DNA from: JANQIV01 sp050117315 | GTDB taxonomy: Bacteria; Bacteroidota; Ignavibacteria; Ignavibacteriales; Melioribacteraceae | Direction: 5' to 3' | Assembly (NCBI GenBank): GCA_050117315.1 | Contig: JASFMY010000002.1 | Coordinates: forward strand, 90,195 to 154,194 | DNA: 64,000 nt | Part shown: piece after piece, positions 63,634 to 64,000 of the stretch | Position numbering within the stretch: position 1 is the first letter of the stretch | Layout: each line of letters begins with the position of its first letter | Translations under genes and position numbers: made by a program | Notes under the pieces: generated by a model | What the model saw: the letters and a program-made list of their open reading frames with translations, nothing else | Database searches by the model: none | Told to the model about the DNA's origin: nothing

Positions 63634-64000
63634 TCAACCTAATTCCTTAACTTTTTGATAAAAATTGCGCCTATCATTTCGTGATTCGTATCGACAATAA
63701 TAATTTATTTGCTTGATAAGCATACTCTCATCAATATAGTATCCCATTAAGTTTTGTTGAACTATTAAATCAAAATTGTTCTTTATATACTCCATTAAAC
63801 TTAACAAACTGATTCCTCTATCATCTCGTTTGTTTTTCTCCAAACAATAATTATAGAAGTAAACTTCAAACAGCGTTATAAATATCAACATAGAATAAAT
63901 GTAAGATTCTATTCTTATCTTGTTTGTATCTTGAGGAACTTCCGTGATTCTAAAATGAGTTTTCCAAGACTTAAATATTATCTCTATACGCCACCTAATA
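63634..64000 (-). mobile_element. IS4-family transposase, C-terminal part, cut by the window edge
   Basis: Continuing from the window edge the frame reads RWRIEIIFKSWKTHFRITEV, RIESYIYSMLIFITLFEVYF and then QNLMGYYIDESMLIKQINYY to the stop. The RxxxE-(x6)-K spacing in RWRIEIIFKSWK is the IS4 Y(2)R(3)E(6)K signature, with the Tyr outside the window. The body of the gene lies beyond 64000. The C-terminus itself is intact. It is the best candidate for an active mobile element here. Confidence 0.85.

Overview
The window looks like a chromosomal stretch of an AT-rich Gram-negative bacterium of the Bacteroidota/Ignavibacteria branch. The main pointers are a secreted beta-propeller protein ending in a type A (T9SS) sorting domain with the NYPNPFNP linker typical of Ignavibacteria, a TonB receptor/DUF4249 lipoprotein pair, many lipobox signal peptides, DUF4097 proteins and MacB-like permeases of the Bacteroidetes type. 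The lineage is inferred; no rRNA is present. tRNA-Arg(CCG) and tRNA-Leu(CAG) are the stable RNA genes.

Layout. 1-6.4 kb is accessory and decaying: a 21-bp tandem array, a frameshifted gene, orphan + strand genes (membrane protein, DUF4268/PD-(D/E)XK protein, PKD lipoprotein, RlmJ-like protein) separated by spacers with gene relics. 6.4-29.3 kb is mostly intact housekeeping and signalling: a WYL regulator, exonuclease III, a FliS-like protein, a NarL-type regulator, an EamA transporter, a chemoreceptor with a CxxCH haem motif, an M1 peptidase, a metallophosphatase, flavodoxin-fold proteins, an ABC permease, a lipase-like lipoprotein, an adjacent class III cyclase and HD-domain protein, a purine permease and Dps. 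29.6-35.1 kb holds an IS481 relic, a GH5 glycosidase, a DUF1801 pseudogene and a sulfurtransferase locus with partial duplicated copies, one carrying an 88-bp insertion. 35.3-39.9 kb has Hsp20 and a sigma / anti-sigma / two DUF4097 operon. 39.9-45.6 kb is a complete minus-strand export operon (TetR, beta-barrel, ABC ATPase, two permeases, LolA-like protein) with a recognisable promoter and palindromic operator. 46-48.5 kb has a propeller lipoprotein and a wrecked mazEF locus. 48.9-55.1 kb has a 5'-nucleotidase-like enzyme, a serine hydrolase, a dinB pseudogene and recQ. 55.6-63.2 kb has the T9SS cargo protein and an overlapping operon of TonB receptor, DUF4249 lipoprotein, histidine kinase and LytTR regulator. 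The right edge cuts an IS4-type transposase.

The most striking pattern is the number of small non-autonomous elements and the genes they break. The clearest case is a 496-bp element with near-perfect terminal inverted repeats and a 6-bp target duplication inside mazE, carrying its own 21-bp tandem array. A second family has three copies (about 6.2, 29.6 and 45.7 kb), an 88-bp element sits in a relic at 34.7 kb, and a dispersed repeat occurs inverted near both window ends. A degraded group II intron domain V lies at 23.45 kb. Readable lesions in dinB, mazE, DUF1801, YdeI-like and nucleotidyltransferase genes show ongoing gene decay.
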